The notes beneath the pieces are model-generated. The model worked only from the letters and a program-made list of their open reading frames with translations, did no database searches and was not told the DNA's origin. A stretch of 64,000 nt of DNA, from the NCBI RefSeq assembly GCF_019649055.1, contig NW_026570235.1:868001-932000 (forward strand). Reading direction: 5' to 3'. Numbering within the stretch: position 1 is the stretch's first letter; each line of letters starts with the position of its first letter. Positions 62,864 to 64,000 of the stretch are shown here, piece by piece. The position numbers and the translations under genes are program-made. The DNA comes from Paramacrobiotus metropolitanus. Lineage: Eukaryota > Tardigrada > Eutardigrada > Parachela > Macrobiotidae.

Positions 62864-63878
62864 ATGGCGACTTCAGGTCAAGGAACTTCCCCGCCTCAGT
62901 CGCCGGGAGTAAGTGGTGGCGAATCTGACGGTATCGTCGGTATGTACCCTTGATCTTGAGGTTAACGTCCACATTCTTCGAACTGAACAAATTTTTAATC
63001 AATTTATCATCCATTTATTATTTTTTTCATTTTCATCAATTTTTCTGAATTATTTATCGATTTATCCACATAATTATCTCGAAGAAAAATGTGTTGCTGA
63101 ACATGACACTCTTTTGTGGGTACACGTGCTCTGCTTCGCTCTGCTGTGTAGCGTGCATCCGATCAGCTCAGATCCGAAAACACCTTCGTCCCATCTCGAT
63201 ATTTTTAGGCCAAGACCTTGAAATACTATCCAATTCCGATCAGTTATCGAATGTGGCAGTGGGAAATTCACCTGTAAACATGTTAAATCCTGTAAATCAA
63301 AATGATTTCCTGCCGATATCCCCAAATCCATTCTCCCCGGCAAGCAACCCTACCGTGCGTGGCGTTCAGGAAGAAGTGGCGAAGTTGGGAGAAAAACTAA
63401 CGGAACTGGAAAAACTGGCGAATAAACAAGTAACGGAACTGGAAAAACTGGCGAATATCCAGCGAGAGAATGGAGAAAAACAACTTGGAATTCTGGAGAA
63501 AATTTTATTTGTTCTTACTAAAACTGGTAAGGATGGTATAGCTGAGTAAATTTCCAATGGGTATACACAACATTTTCCACTTTTAACTGTTAACATGATG
63601 TTACTACTACTGCTGCAGAGCCGGAGAGTCAAGCTAAAGCTCCTAAGCGACATCTGGAGGAGGAGGATACGGTTGCCAAGAAGATAGCCCGCATGGAGAA
63701 CGACACTGCGGACGAGGCTGTCAAAAATGGAAGCGCGGAAGAGTCGACTACGGAATCAAAGCCCGAAACTAACGGTAACCATGAAGTAGCGCCTGCCAAA
63801 GGGGAAGAAGCGAAGGCGGATACTGGCGCAAAAGAGAAGGATGAATCTGTTGTCGTCGGCGAAGGCACTGCTGTGTAA
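62864..63878 (+). CDS. Coiled-coil protein with captured acidic tail
   Basis: Three exons: 62864-62939, 63209-63526 and 63619-63878, giving 217 residues in one frame. Exon 1 is MATSGQGTSPPQSPGVSGGE and a short run after it. Exon 2 has an Asn/Ser/Pro-rich part and a coiled coil with a short internal repeat (EKLTELEKLANKQ, then VTELEKLANIQRENG). Exon 3 is the third copy in the window of the acidic PPP4R2-like tail, with KRHLEEEDTVAKKIARMEND and the ending GEGTAV. The acceptor (gctgcag, 63612-63618) lies exactly at the edge of homology and the junction is in frame (GAG from G + AG). I do not know the N-terminal family. The gene looks like a chimera formed by exon capture. Expression is unproven. 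Confidence 0.6.
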
Positions 63879-64000
63879 TCCTGCTCCGTCGGTACGTGTT
63901 CATATTTCATAATCAAAAATTAATGCTTGTACGATATTAAGGTCTAACGACAGATACTCACGGTACATTGTTAAGGAAACTAACCGTGACACGGGTGTGG
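63619..64000. repeat. Third copy of the acidic-tail segment
   Basis: It matches 55866-56247 and, reversed, the corresponding part of 46511-46130 through the stop codon and on into downstream DNA. It runs off the window end, so its full extent is unknown. The first 15-20 bp have diverged from the other copies. Confidence 0.9.

Overview
The window is nuclear DNA of a small-genome invertebrate animal. Genes are split by many short introns, mostly about 50-100 nt with gt..ag ends, AATAAA signals lie past stop codons, and the gene set is metazoan: otopetrin, a CREB3-type bZIP factor, ARHGAP1, EMC7, NADSYN1, TFIIIC102 and ribosomal proteins. I cannot fix the species. An ecdysozoan such as a tardigrade is a guess. 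Nearly all real genes are multi-exon, so most long open frames are not genes. I rebuilt the genes exon by exon from splice sites and family similarity, and for the complete genes the exon lengths sum to whole codons.

Layout. 1-14.7 kb: a CREB3/CrebA-like bZIP gene (minus, 3.7-6.7 kb, 5' end not found) in a large gene-poor stretch. 14.8-22 kb: a dense ordinary block with NADSYN1 (minus, 17 exons), RPL31 (plus) head-to-head with it, and EMC7 (minus). 22-25 kb: a 29-bp minisatellite, a 103-bp and a 179-bp tandem repeat, then an orphan coiled-coil gene. 26-27.5 kb: a fold-back repeat in gene-free DNA. 27.6-30.4 kb: ARHGAP1/p50RhoGAP (minus). 30.8-31.7 kb: a nested fold-back element flanked by TTAA. 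32.3-37.2 kb: an otopetrin proton channel with a long cytoplasmic N-terminus (minus). 39-44.6 kb: RPL21 (minus) and LSG1 (plus), head-to-head, both serving the 60S ribosomal subunit.

44.6-57.9 kb is the unusual part, a rearranged cluster. The 3' two thirds of LSG1 is duplicated at 51.3-54.1 kb without its 5' exons. The 3' half of MRPL20 plus the acidic tail of a PPP4R2-like gene is duplicated in inverted orientation (44.9-46.7 kb against 55.7-57.5 kb). DDX41 is cut off directly after its Walker A motif at the edge of that inverted block, at a 9-bp microhomology. A second PPP4R2-like locus carries a stop, a frameshift and a 14-bp duplication. Several MITE-like insertions lie in or near this region, one of them a hAT-type element with a perfect 8-bp target duplication. 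An intact MRPL20 (minus) closes the cluster.

58.6-62 kb: the TFIIIC subunit GTF3C3 (minus). 62.9 kb to the window end: a small gene (plus) whose last exon is a third copy of the same acidic tail, joined in frame to an unrelated coiled-coil N-terminus. It looks like exon capture.

Several genes serve ribosome production (RPL31, RPL21, LSG1, MRPL20, TFIIIC102). The main undescribed element is the spread of the acidic-tail segment into three contexts, along with the broken LSG1, DDX41, MRPL20 and PPP4R2-like copies around it. Assembly error is the chief alternative for parts of this, and is stated where it applies.
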